Source: Chryseobacterium aquaeductus (GTDB lineage Bacteria > Bacteroidota > Bacteroidia > Flavobacteriales > Weeksellaceae). Taken from it: DNA of 64,000 bases. A program made the position numbers and the translations under genes. The DNA lies in assembly GCF_905175375.1 (NCBI RefSeq), contig NZ_CAJIMS010000001.1:2232001-2296000 (forward strand). The letters are read 5' to 3'. Position 1 is the first letter of the stretch. The number at the start of each line of letters is the position of its first letter. This document shows, piece by piece, positions 42,508 through 50,442 of the stretch. Under the pieces are notes generated by a model. That model did no database searches. It was not told the DNA's origin and saw nothing but the letters and a program-made list of their open reading frames with translations.

Positions 42508-42575
42508 AATTACGAATTGGTGAAATAAAAACATTCCATATCTTGTATGTACTTAGCAATTCCAAATTCGTAATT
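42508..42575. repeat. Inverted repeat upstream of ftsY
   Basis: AATTACGAATTGG (42508-42520) and CCAAATTCGTAATT (42562-42575) are complementary apart from one extra base. AATTAC/AATTAT words also repeat directly before the left arm. Confidence 0.5.
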
Positions 42576-42601
42576 AGCTTATTAAAGCAAAGATAACAAA
42601 A

Positions 42602-42626
42602 AAACTACCCAAAATATGAGTAGTTT
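42602..42626 (-). terminator. Weak terminator or attenuator between DUF4295 and ftsY
   Basis: On the minus strand AAACTAC and GTAGTTT form a 7-bp stem followed by seven T. It may reduce read-through into ftsY. Confidence 0.5.
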
Positions 42627-42650
42627 CTGTATTGTAAATAAAGTAACTGA

Positions 42651-42803
42651 TTATTTTTTCAAATAAGCGTCAACTTCGTCTGCATTCATTACTTTTTCTT
42701 CGAAAACGTAAGCTTCTGATTTAGAAGACTTCACCATTTTCACCACTTTAGTCATTTTTTTTGACTGTCCGCTTTGTAGGGTTGCTACTACTTTCTTTGC
42801 CAT
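42651..42803 (-). CDS. DUF4295 family small basic protein
   Basis: A 50-residue basic protein, MAKKVVATLQSGQSKKMTKV then VKMVKSSKSEAYVFEEKVMN and ADEVDAYLKK. DUF4295 is a Bacteroidota-specific family always found beside rpmG and rpmB. From memory, a small clade-specific large-subunit ribosomal protein (named bL38) was described in the Flavobacterium johnsoniae ribosome and this family may be it; I am not sure of the link. It lies 19 bases after rpmG on the same strand. The frame is short but conserved in context and starts MAKK like many ribosomal proteins. Confidence 0.85.
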   Translation of the reverse strand: MAKKVVATLQSGQSKKMTKVVKMVKSSKSEAYVFEEKVMNADEVDAYLKK

Positions 42804-42822
42804 GGTAAATTATATTTATAAA

Positions 42823-43005
42823 TTACTTGATTTCTTTGTGAAGGGTAGATCTTTTAAGAACAGGATTGTATTTTTTCAATTCCAATCTTTCTGTAGTGTT
42901 CTTTTTATTTTTTGTAGAAATGTATCTAGACATTCCTGGCATACCACTTTCTTTGTGCTCTGTACATTCAAGAATTACTTGAACTCTGTTTCCTTTTTTT
43001 GCCAT
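42823..43005 (-). CDS. rpmG: 50S ribosomal protein L33
   Basis: The 60-residue protein [20 protein letters not shown] has the bL33 pattern ([30 protein letters not shown]). Only one cysteine of the usual zinc set is present (C14), so it is of the C-minus, zinc-independent type. It follows rpmB by three bases. Confidence 0.96.
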   Translation of the reverse strand: MAKKGNRVQVILECTEHKESGMPGMSRYISTKNKKNTTERLELKKYNPVLKRSTLHKEIK

Positions 43006-43008
43006 GAT

Positions 43009-43251
43009 TTAGTTCTTTTTAATCAATCCTTCTCTGATGCCTCTTTCGATAGCTTCTTCGATTCCAATCTTGTTAATAACTCTCAATCCATGAGCTGAAA
43101 CTTTTAGCGTAACATGCTTGTCTTGCTCTGGAAGGTAAAATTTCTTTTCCAATAAGTTAATTTCAAAACGACGCTTCGTTTTGTTATTAGCGTGGGAAAC
43201 GTTGTTACCAACCATTGCACGCTTTCCTGTTATCTGGCAAATTCTTGACAT
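43009..43251 (-). CDS. rpmB: 50S ribosomal protein L28
   Basis: The 80-residue protein begins [20 protein letters not shown] with the [18 protein letters not shown] landmark of bL28 and ends [18 protein letters not shown]. Only one N-terminal cysteine is present, so it is of the zinc-free type, as with L33 next to it. It is first in the rpmB-rpmG-DUF4295-ftsY-glsB run. Confidence 0.96.
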   Translation of the reverse strand: MSRICQITGKRAMVGNNVSHANNKTKRRFEINLLEKKFYLPEQDKHVTLKVSAHGLRVINKIGIEEAIERGIREGLIKKN

Positions 43252-43355
43252 ATCTCGATGTTCTTATTTGTATAATATTTGAGGTTGCAAAATAACGGAT
43301 AATTTTTTAGATAGACAAGTTTTGTATAAAAATTTCTTTATATTATTTAAAAAAA

Positions 43356-44996
43356 TTAAACTTTCTTTTTCTGCATTTTGTCCTGCACTCTTGTTATAAG
43401 GAAGTAAAACAATAGGAAACCAAATGCAAATATTGAAAATCTTGTCAATAGATCTCCGGATTTTACATAAAAGGTTTCATGATCATAAAGATTTACTTTG
43501 GCAAATAAAGCTGTTTTGTCTCCGTAAAAAGTATCTTCTAATATCTCTCCTCTTGCACTGATATGCGCTGAAATCCCGCTATTTGCAGATCTTGCAATCT
43601 CTCTTCTGGTTTCAATAGCGCGCAGTTTTGCGTAAGATAAAAGTTGCTTGTGACCTTCCGAAACTCCCCACCATGAGTCATTCGTCATGATCGCCAAAAA
43701 GTTGGCTCCTTTTTTTACATATTCTGCAGTAAATTCGCCATAAATGCTTTCATAACAAATAATAGGTGCGATTTTTCCTTTGTTGGAAGGATTTGAAAAA
43801 GCTACTCGCTCATCGTCTGTTCCCAATGAAGCGACTGTTCCTCCCAAATCAAGCATGGCATCTCCTAATAGTGGTTTAAAAAAGCTCATATATGGGAAAA
43901 TTTCAACTCCCGGAACCAGTTTTCCTTTATGGTAAACCTCAACTTTTTGATCAGGAATGATTTGTACTGCAGAATTATACCTTTCCACCCATAATCCTTT
44001 ATTGAGTTCGTAGGCTTCTTTTGGTAAATCTTTTTCACTTGTATAATATCTGTGAGAAGAAACTCCTGTCGCAAAAACAGATCCAGGATGTTTCGCCAAA
44101 AATCCTTTAACGTTATTTAAAACTTCACTTTTTTCAAATGCAGTTTCCGAGAACGAACCTCTTCCGGGAAGTGCTGTTTCCGGAGCGATATAGTAATCGA
44201 TTTTTATTTTTGAGTGATCTTCTGCTAGTTTTAAAAGGTCGTTCTGTATCGTAATACTGTCTTCAGAGTATTTTTCAGCATAAGGATCTAAAGCCGGCTG
44301 TAGCAACAAAACATTGATCTGACCAATCGGTTTTTCATTATAATTATGGTAGGTAAACAAAGAAATAATGATTGGCAATCCGATGAAAATTGTGGTAATC
44401 CCAATATTGATGATTAAATTTTTTCGCTTTCTTCCTGCTTCAAATATTCTAATGGTATAAAAAATTAAAACATTTGACACCAAGATCCAAAAGCTTCCTC
44501 CTGTAGCGCCTAAAGTATCATACCACTGAATGATTTCAGGATAATCTGAAAATACATTTCCTAAATTCAACCATGGCCATGTAAGTTCCCAATTCAGATG
44601 AAATTTCTCAAAACACATCCAGATCGCAACAAAAAATGCAAGACCCCAGTAAGTTCCCTGCGCGTTTTTATACCAGTGGTAACATTGGAAAACCACGGCG
44701 TATAATAAAGAATTAACCAAAACAGGAAATACAACTGCAAAAAGAGAATGGCTTCCATCAGGATTTCTGGCTTCGTAAAGCCAACCGGTTGTAACAATAT
44801 TCCAGATGACAAAACAAAGGTATGAAAGCCCGAAAATCACCCAGCTTTTTCTTTTGAACTGCGAAAATTTAGAAACACCATGTTCCATCATCAGAAGCGG
44901 AACCAGTGCAAAAAATATAAAAAACGGAACTCCGTAGGTAGGCCATGATATCGACAATAGCATCGCCGAAATGAGTGTAAGTAAAAAGTATTTCAT
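43356..44996 (-). CDS. lnt: Apolipoprotein N-acyltransferase
   Basis: Lnt adds the third acyl chain to outer-membrane lipoproteins at the periplasmic side of the inner membrane. The 546-residue protein has about seven N-terminal helices and a nitrilase-like catalytic domain with the E-K-C triad: YYIAPETALPGRGSF (Glu), EVYHKGKLVPGVEIFPY (Lys) and APIICYESIYGEF (Cys). A final helix (FSIFAFGFLLFYFLITRV) anchors the C-terminus. Its presence fits the many lipoproteins coded in this window. It is divergent from the VanZ gene. Confidence 0.93.
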   Translation of the reverse strand: MKYFLLTLISAMLLSISWPTYGVPFFIFFALVPLLMMEHGVSKFSQFKRKSWVIFGLSYLCFVIWNIVTTGWLYEARNPDGSHSLFAVVFPVLVNSLLYAVVFQCYHWYKNAQGTYWGLAFFVAIWMCFEKFHLNWELTWPWLNLGNVFSDYPEIIQWYDTLGATGGSFWILVSNVLIFYTIRIFEAGRKRKNLIINIGITTIFIGLPIIISLFTYHNYNEKPIGQINVLLLQPALDPYAEKYSEDSITIQNDLLKLAEDHSKIKIDYYIAPETALPGRGSFSETAFEKSEVLNNVKGFLAKHPGSVFATGVSSHRYYTSEKDLPKEAYELNKGLWVERYNSAVQIIPDQKVEVYHKGKLVPGVEIFPYMSFFKPLLGDAMLDLGGTVASLGTDDERVAFSNPSNKGKIAPIICYESIYGEFTAEYVKKGANFLAIMTNDSWWGVSEGHKQLLSYAKLRAIETRREIARSANSGISAHISARGEILEDTFYGDKTALFAKVNLYDHETFYVKSGDLLTRFSIFAFGFLLFYFLITRVQDKMQKKKV

Positions 44997-45037
44997 TAAA
45001 ATATTTTAACACACAAATTTAATGTTTTTGAAATGAA

Positions 45038-45045
45038 TAACTTTG
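45038..45045 (+). promoter_or_regulatory. -7 box (TAACTTTG) of the VanZ gene
   Basis: Exact TAnnTTTG match ending three bases before the ATG at 45049, which predicts a leaderless transcript. It overlaps the TTG of the longest frame. Confidence 0.55.
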
Positions 45046-45048
45046 CAA

Positions 45049-45474
45049 ATGATGTTAAAGAAATTTTACAAATTTTTCATTTTTCCTTATACGATTTTTC
45101 TCCTTTACCTAATGTTTTTTGGAATGGGAAGGTATCAGTATGACGAAAATGTAATAAGAATAGAACCCGTTTTTTCGACTTTGAATTTCATAGAAAATAC
45201 GATCCGTTGGTGGGATATTATTCGTATTGTGTTGGGAAACGTGATTATGTTTATACCCTTTGGTTTTTTGGGATGTGCTTTTCCTCAATTGAAGGATTTA
45301 AAAAGTACTGTCATGGTTTTTGTCTCTGCAATTGTGATTGTAGAGGGGCTTCAATATTTTACAAGACTGGGAATTTTTGAGATTGATGATATCATCCTCA
45401 ATACTTTTGGAGTTTATTTAGGCTATAAAATTCGCACTTTTTTTGAATTGCGTTTCAAAAATTCAGTTGTCTAA
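45049..45474 (+). CDS. VanZ-like membrane protein
   Basis: The 141-residue protein starts at the ATG at 45049 or 45052. It has four hydrophobic segments and the VanZ landmarks NTIRWWDIIRIVLGNVIMFI (near residues 49-68), PFGFLGCAFP and EGLQYFTRLGIFEIDDIILN with the short acidic D-D pattern. VanZ proteins contribute to teicoplanin resistance in enterococci, but most homologues have unknown roles. It stands alone and is convergent with proC. Confidence 0.85.
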   Translation: MMLKKFYKFFIFPYTIFLLYLMFFGMGRYQYDENVIRIEPVFSTLNFIENTIRWWDIIRIVLGNVIMFIPFGFLGCAFPQLKDLKSTVMVFVSAIVIVEGLQYFTRLGIFEIDDIILNTFGVYLGYKIRTFFELRFKNSVV

Positions 45475-45492
45475 AAAATTTAAAAGTTTAAT

Positions 45493-45560
45493 TCTCTATA
45501 ACTCTATAACTCTCTAACCCTCCAACTCTCTAACCCTCCAACCCTCAACCTCTCCAACCC
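45493..45560. repeat. Degenerate tandem repeat (CTCTAACCCTCCAA)
   Basis: Words such as CTCTATAACTCTATAACTCT and CTCTAACCCTCCAACTCTCT recur with a 7-base rhythm and about 70 bases in all, between the convergent VanZ and proC genes. It is less perfect than the two microsatellites near fmt. Confidence 0.6.
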
Positions 45561-45562
45561 AA

Positions 45563-46366
45563 TTATCCATTCAATTCTTTCGCTCTTTTTTCCGCATTTA
45601 AAATTCCTTTTTGTAAAATTTCTTTAAAATTGTTTTCTTCAAAAGTTTTTAAAGCAGCTTCTGTAGTTCCGCCTTTTGATGCGACGTCTTTTATGAGATC
45701 GTCAAGATTTTTTTCAGAATTATTGATTAAGTGGTAAGCTCCGAGCATCGTTTGTTTTACGAAAAGTTTAGAAAGATTTTCGTCAATTCCCATTTGAGTT
45801 CCTGCTTTTATCATAGCATCTACAATGTAATAGAAATATGCCGGTCCGCTTCCTGAAAGTGCGGTAACGCCATCCAGCAAATCTTCATTTTCTAGATAAA
45901 CAGATCTTCCGGTGCTGTTTAAAAGTCGTTCAACATTCATCAATTCATTAAAGGTGATTCCTTCTGCGGATGTGTAACCTGTGATTCCCATTCCTAAAAG
46001 AGTAGGGGAATTAGGCATTGCTCTTACGACTAGAGGATGATTAAGCAGTTTTTGGATTTTACCGATTTTGATTCCTGCCATGATCGAAAGAATCATTTGC
46101 TTTTCATTCAATTTGAATTTAAAATTCTCAGCAACGTGCTGAAAATCTTGAGGTTTTACGGCAATAATGATTAGATCTGCATCCAATTTCTCAACATCGC
46201 TAAAAATTGAAATTTTAGATTTTGGAAATTCTTCGGATATTTTGTAGATTTTTGCAGGGTTTCTGGTGATAAGCTGAAGGTTTTCAGGTTTTATCAATTC
46301 ATATTTCAGAAAAGATTTAGAAAAAGATAAGCCCATATTTCCGGCTCCGATGATGGCGATTTTCAT
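45563..46366 (-). CDS. proC: Pyrroline-5-carboxylate reductase
   Basis: ProC makes proline from pyrroline-5-carboxylate with NAD(P)H. The 267-residue protein has the Rossmann start MKIAIIGAGNMGLSFSKSFL, VKPQDFQHV, VRAMPNSPTLLGMGITGYTS, and the family signature GVTALSGSGPAYFYYIVDAM (near residues 165-184) followed by VASKGGTTEAALKTFEEN. Length and motifs are complete. Its upstream region holds the 41-base-period palindromic array, ending 84 bases from the ATG. Confidence 0.95.
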   Translation of the reverse strand: MKIAIIGAGNMGLSFSKSFLKYELIKPENLQLITRNPAKIYKISEEFPKSKISIFSDVEKLDADLIIIAVKPQDFQHVAENFKFKLNEKQMILSIMAGIKIGKIQKLLNHPLVVRAMPNSPTLLGMGITGYTSAEGITFNELMNVERLLNSTGRSVYLENEDLLDGVTALSGSGPAYFYYIVDAMIKAGTQMGIDENLSKLFVKQTMLGAYHLINNSEKNLDDLIKDVASKGGTTEAALKTFEENNFKEILQKGILNAEKRAKELNG

Positions 46367-46450
46367 ATGTGTTTTTTTATATATTGTTAAAAAAATGATT
46401 GAGGTTCTTTTTTTAATAAGCTTCTTAAATTGTTTTTTTTAGCGGTGTCA

Positions 46451-46628
46451 TCTGAACTTCAGACGGGGCAAATCACATTGGTTTCTTTTTGTCTGAATCT
46501 CAGACGGAGAGAACCAAAACAGAGGGAAGCTTTCTGAAGTTCAGAGGGGGCAAACCAAAAGTGTTTTCGATGATCTGAATCTCAGACAGCAAGAATCAAA
46601 ACAGAGGGAACCTTTCCGAAATTCAGAC
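46451..46628. repeat. Five-copy palindrome array with exact 41-base period
   Basis: Five copies of a 14-base near-palindrome, consensus TCTGAANNTCAGAC, begin at 46451, 46492, 46533, 46574 and 46615: exactly 41 bases apart. The 27-base spacers fall into two alternating types. Spacers 1 and 3 begin GGGGCAAA; spacers 2 and 4 both contain AAAACAGAGGGAA. The true unit is thus an 82-base dimer. It lies in the gap between proC and the XRE gene, has higher G+C than the surroundings, and contains no open frame. It is not a CRISPR: repeats are too short and spacers are related to each other. Confidence 0.85.
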
Positions 46629-46646
46629 GACTTGATTCCTAATTTT

Positions 46647-47030
46647 TCAGTCTTTTTTTAATAGAATTTCGATCAGCTTGCTTTGGTTCTCCATAAGCTT
46701 TGTCATTTGTTCTTGATTGTCTAATATTTTAGTAATTAATTCTGGAGACGAATAATTAATAGTATTTATTGTTGATTCGAAAATTAAACTTTGTGAGTTT
46801 TCAAATTTCGCATTAGACATATCTATATTTGGAACTTGTGCATGTATCAAATCTAAAAAATCAACTTCAAAAATCTCTGCTAGTTTCTGAAGGTTTGGCA
46901 GAGTTGGTTTTGCCTGTTCCGCTTCCCACTTGTTGTAAGCAGATTGAGAGATATCCAACTGATGGGCTACATCCATCTGAGACCAGCCTTTTTGCTCTCT
47001 CAGCTTACGAAGTTTTGTATCTAAGCTCAT
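46647..47030 (-). CDS. XRE family helix-turn-helix regulator
   Basis: The protein (127 residues from MSLDTKLRKLREQKGWSQMD; the longer frame adds 17 residues without homology signal) has a Cro/CI-type helix-turn-helix in residues 5-60: SQMDVAHQLDISQSAYNKWE and PTLPNLQKLAEIFEVDFLDL. The C-terminal half (ELITKILDNQEQMTKLMENQ and SKLIEILLKKD) is a heptad-like helix and may mediate oligomers. It is divergent from the secreted JAMM-like gene. A perfect palindrome 44 bases before its ATG is a candidate operator for both. Confidence 0.85.
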   Translation of the reverse strand: MSLDTKLRKLREQKGWSQMDVAHQLDISQSAYNKWEAEQAKPTLPNLQKLAEIFEVDFLDLIHAQVPNIDMSNAKFENSQSLIFESTINTINYSSPELITKILDNQEQMTKLMENQSKLIEILLKKD

Positions 47031-47073
47031 AAATATTCTGAATTTTAATGCTAATGTAATACTTTTCAAAATG

Positions 47074-47112
47074 ACAACCAAAGGTTGTTGCTTTTATAAC
47101 TGTTGGTTGTTG
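47074..47112. promoter_or_regulatory. Palindrome and direct repeat in the divergent XRE / JAMM-like gap
   Basis: ACAACCAAAGGTTGT (47074-47088) is a perfect 15-base palindrome. Its right half GGTTGTTG recurs at 47105-47112, 22 bases further on, which is about two helical turns. This is the usual form of an XRE-type operator with a second half-site. Confidence 0.5.
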
Positions 47113-47206
47113 TGAGGGTATTTGGGACGGTTTATTTTTGAAAAATGATAATCACTTTTTTGTGATTCATGAAAAATTTATATATTTACCCACGAAAAAA
47201 CATTAA

Positions 47207-48714
47207 ATGTTTATGAAAAAAAAATTATTTCTCAGGCTTTGCCTGATGATGGCAGTTGTACTTTCGACTTATTCCTGTAGGCAGGATATTCTACAAGAGC
47301 AGGAAACCTACAACAACACGAGCGCATTTCAGCTCACTTCCAAAAGAATTTCTCTCGATGAAGCCAAACACAAAACTAAACTTGTTCCTGCAATTGAACA
47401 GGTAGAGAATAATTTTGGAGACCATCACAAAGCAATCTTCAGGGTAGAATTGTCAATTATGGTAACGGCATTTCTATAGATACCGATGATGTCATTTACC
47501 TTCAAAAAGGACCTGACTTTCACAGCTATACCTTTCGCATCAATCATGAGAATGCTCCTGCAAATGCACCTATTGAGAACCTTGTGATCAGCTCGCGTCC
47601 CGATGGTACCTGGAAGGAAGTTTTGGTAACATACTATCTTACCCCTCAGGAAAAGCAGAATATGCTATCGGGGGTTGCTGTAGATTTTACAGGCAAGGTC
47701 ACCCATGACGTACTTCAAAACGGAACTTACTCTTCTGCAATCATGCAACAGGATGTGCTAAATTGCCATTTGGAAATCAGCACCTATTACACGAGGTGTG
47801 GCGAAAGTGATGATCATCATAATGGTGAAAAAACGGGCGCAGAAAAGGGTCCTTGCAGGTCAGAAACACCCTCAGTACTAGTGGTCTCTTTGGTGAGAAA
47901 ATGCACTGTAGCACTGCCTGTAGACACCGGTTTGGGAGAAAACGGAGAAGACGGCGGAAACGGACCTCAAAACGGACCGGGAGGATTGAGTAATAATCCT
48001 CCAGAAGAGACAACTACTGCACCGAATCTGCCTACAAGAAACAACCCTTGTAACAAAACAAAAGCAATGCTTGAAAACCAGGCAGTACAGACTAAAATAG
48101 CCAATCTAAAACAACAAGCAGAATTACCAGCTGTAAATCCTGCTGGGGGAGAAAAAGGTTTTAAACTTAAAACCGATGGTACGCTTGAAGATGCAACAAT
48201 GACTGCGAAACATGAAGTTGATTATGGAGACCTTAGCGATTCTTATGGAGCATACCATAATCACACTCTTCGGGGAACCCATATGCTTTCCCATAAAGAT
48301 ATTGATATCCTTTTGGGACTTACAACTCATAATTCTGTAGTAGGTCCTGGCAATGCCTTTCATGGGATGATCGCAGCAGAAGAAGACGGAAGTGGAGGTT
48401 TTAATTATCTGAACTATGTGGTTCGCTTTAACGGGACTTATCAAGATGCTATTGGATTTAATTTCACTGATGATCAACTAAATGATATCAGAAAAGATCA
48501 TAAAAAAATACTTGAAGCACTCAAATTAAATACTTTATATAGTAATGATGGTGGATTTACACTCAATAAAGAGGGCTTACAAAAACTTTTTTTTGAAGCA
48601 GCAAAACTTATGGGAATGCAGAATAATGTAATTTTGCAAAGAGTGGATGATGACGGAGTAAAAACAATTCAGTTAAATAGTGACGGATCAACTAGGGCAG
48701 TACCATGCGTATGA
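47207..48714 (+). pseudogene. Frameshifted secreted lipoprotein with a JAMM-like metal motif
   Basis: The first frame (ATG at 47207 or 47213) gives a lipoprotein signal (LCLMMAVVLSTYSC) and a leader-like stretch RISLDEAKHKTKLVPAIEQV. It ends in a stop at about 47477. From 47431 on the -1 frame reads NLQGRIVNYGNGISIDTDDV and continues without a stop to 48714, so loss of one base near 47433-47436 explains the break; a sequencing error is possible. The joined product would be about 500 residues. It has a conserved front part (TFRINHENAPANAPIENLVI, TPQEKQNM), paired cysteines, a Gly/Asn/Pro linker, and a C-terminal domain with YHNHTLRGTHMLSHKDIDIL. The HxH-x(n)-S-x-x-D order is that of JAMM/MPN metallopeptidases. 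No enzyme activity is shown. Confidence 0.65.
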
Positions 48715-48733
48715 ATACTAAAAATAAATTATT

Positions 48734-49318
48734 ATGAAAAAAATAAATAATCAACTTACATTACTATTTATAGTGATTACAACAATAATATCATGTAAGG
48801 CACAAACACTGCCTTTAAATACAGCTTTAGATAACATTACTTTGAATTCTTATCTAAAAGATTTAGATAATGAACTCACTCCATATATAGGAACATATCA
48901 ATCTAATGTAAATGGTAATCAAATTACTCTCTTCATCAGTAAACAAGATCATACTTATATGAGTTCATCTAAATATAAATACTATCAGGACATATTAATA
49001 GTCAGATATACTATAAAAAATTCGGTAGGAGTTACCCTTCAAAGTACTCAAAATGTAAATTTCATAAACACAACAGATAAAAATCTAATTCATAGTATTA
49101 GTACAAGACCCAATCAAAATATTGTTGTATTGGATTATAATGGGACGAATTGTGAAATTGGAAACGGAACTATTTATTTAAAAATGCTCAATGCTACCCA
49201 AATCTCATGGAGATATTATGCTGAAACAGTGGCAACATCACATGATCGATGCCCACCAAATGTCGATAAAAACATATATCTACCAGAAGGAGAAAATCTG
49301 ATCTTTACTAAACAATAA
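48734..49318 (+). CDS. DUF6705-like lipoprotein, possible partner of the upstream protein
   Basis: The 194-residue protein has a lipoprotein signal (LTLLFIVITTIISCKAQ) and the layout LNSYLKDLDNELTPYIGTYQ (near residues 36-55), GNQITLFISKQDH, strand-rich middle and the ending LPEGENLIFTKQ. I recognise this as the DUF6705 pattern found in Chryseobacterium, often repeated downstream of large secreted proteins. Its base composition is clearly more AT-rich than the gene before it, 19 bases upstream. A role as an immunity or accessory lipoprotein for the upstream JAMM-like protein is inference. A long perfect hairpin follows its stop. Confidence 0.65.
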   Translation: MKKINNQLTLLFIVITTIISCKAQTLPLNTALDNITLNSYLKDLDNELTPYIGTYQSNVNGNQITLFISKQDHTYMSSSKYKYYQDILIVRYTIKNSVGVTLQSTQNVNFINTTDKNLIHSISTRPNQNIVVLDYNGTNCEIGNGTIYLKMLNATQISWRYYAETVATSHDRCPPNVDKNIYLPEGENLIFTKQ

Positions 49319-49321
49319 AAT

Positions 49322-49388
49322 AAAACCTGCAATCTGGACTGCCCTAAAAAGTTAGACACTTTTTAGGGCAGTCCAGATTGCAGGTTTT
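49322..49388. terminator. Perfect 31-bp hairpin with 5-base loop
   Basis: The arms at 49322-49352 and 49358-49388 are exact complements (inner part CCCTAAAAAGT / ACTTTTTAGGG, outer part AAAACCTGCAATC) around TAGAC. The outer A and T tracts make it an efficient terminator in both directions (for the DUF6705 gene and murB). The TGTCTAACTTTTTAGGGCAG reading on the minus strand resembles ends of some insertion sequences, so it may be a mobile-element remnant. Confidence 0.8.
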
Positions 49389-49389
49389 T

Positions 49390-50403
49390 TCAAATAGTAT
49401 TCACTTCCCTTTCCAACTCAATTCCAAATTTCTCTTTTACGGAATCAATAATCATTGTGGAAAAATCATAAATTTCTTTTCCGGTCGCGTTTCCGGTTGC
49501 GTTGATGATGACCAAAGATTGTAATTTGTGTGAAGCAACGTTTCCTATCTTTTTTCCTTTCCAGCCGCATTGTTCGATCAACCAACCTGCCGGAACTTTT
49601 ACAAGTTTTCCGTTTGGATAGCCCTGGATGTTTTCAAATTTTTGTTTTAATTTTTCAAATTCAACCAGAGGAATCGTAGGATTTTTAAAAAAACTTCCCG
49701 CATTACCCCTAACTTTTGGATCTGGTAATTTACTTTGTCTGATATTGATCACTGCTTGTGATATATCCTGAATACTGGGATTTTCGATGCCTGATTTTTC
49801 TAATTCAGATTGTATGGCGCCGTATTCAGTTTTAATGAAATGATTTTTTGTGGACAATTTGAAAGTCACTTCCAAAATCACGTATTTTCCCTTTCCTTCC
49901 TGTTTGAAAATAGAATCTCTGTACCCGAATCTGCATTTTTCCAGATCAAAGATTTCAACCTCTAATGTTTCAAGATTTAATACTTTGCAGCTTAAAAAAA
50001 CATCTTTGATCTCAATGCCATAAGCACCGATATTTTGCATAGGTGAAGTTCCTACATTTCCCGGTATTAAGGATAGATTTTCTAGTCCGCCGTAGTTTTT
50101 AGATAAACAAAACAGTACAAATTTGTGCCAGTTTTCGCCGGCTTTTGCAGTTACTAAAACTTCATTTTCACCGATTATTTCTTCTGAAATCCCCTGTAAA
50201 TTAAGCAAAATTGCCAATCCGTCAAAATTCTTAGTCAACAAAATATTGCTTCCACCTCCCAGAAAAAGTATTGGGAGTCTTTGGGCATCTGACTGTTTTA
50301 GAATCTCAATTAGTTCTTCTGTGGAATGCACTTCTGCAAAATATTTTGCAATAGCTTCTACACCGAAAGTATTGTAAGGTTTTAGAGAAAAATTTTCGTG
50401 CAT
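49390..50403 (-). CDS. murB: UDP-N-acetylenolpyruvoylglucosamine reductase
   Basis: MurB is the FAD-dependent reductase that makes UDP-MurNAc. The 337-residue protein is of the E. coli-like (type I) form: YNTFGVEAIAKYF near the N-terminus, LPILFLGGGSNILL (FAD-binding), LENLSLIPGNVGTSPMQNIG (near residues 103-122), CRFGYRDSIFK and the catalytic serine in VRGNAGSFFKNP. The closing GLE-type region contains EIYDFSTMIIDSVKEKFGI. The stop is two bases from the long hairpin. It is on the minus strand, convergent with the accessory cassette. Confidence 0.95.
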   Translation of the reverse strand: MHENFSLKPYNTFGVEAIAKYFAEVHSTEELIEILKQSDAQRLPILFLGGGSNILLTKNFDGLAILLNLQGISEEIIGENEVLVTAKAGENWHKFVLFCLSKNYGGLENLSLIPGNVGTSPMQNIGAYGIEIKDVFLSCKVLNLETLEVEIFDLEKCRFGYRDSIFKQEGKGKYVILEVTFKLSTKNHFIKTEYGAIQSELEKSGIENPSIQDISQAVINIRQSKLPDPKVRGNAGSFFKNPTIPLVEFEKLKQKFENIQGYPNGKLVKVPAGWLIEQCGWKGKKIGNVASHKLQSLVIINATGNATGKEIYDFSTMIIDSVKEKFGIELEREVNTI

Positions 50404-50442
50404 TGAAAAGAAAATATTTGAATTAATTTTTTAGATAAAATT

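Noticed and set aside
46451..46628. The regular repeat/spacer look suggested a CRISPR array.
   Set aside because: Repeats are only 14 bases, spacers are related to each other in alternation, and no cas gene is in the window.
49322..49388. An intact insertion sequence at the long hairpin.
   Set aside because: There is no transposase gene and the arms are only five bases apart, so nothing is enclosed.
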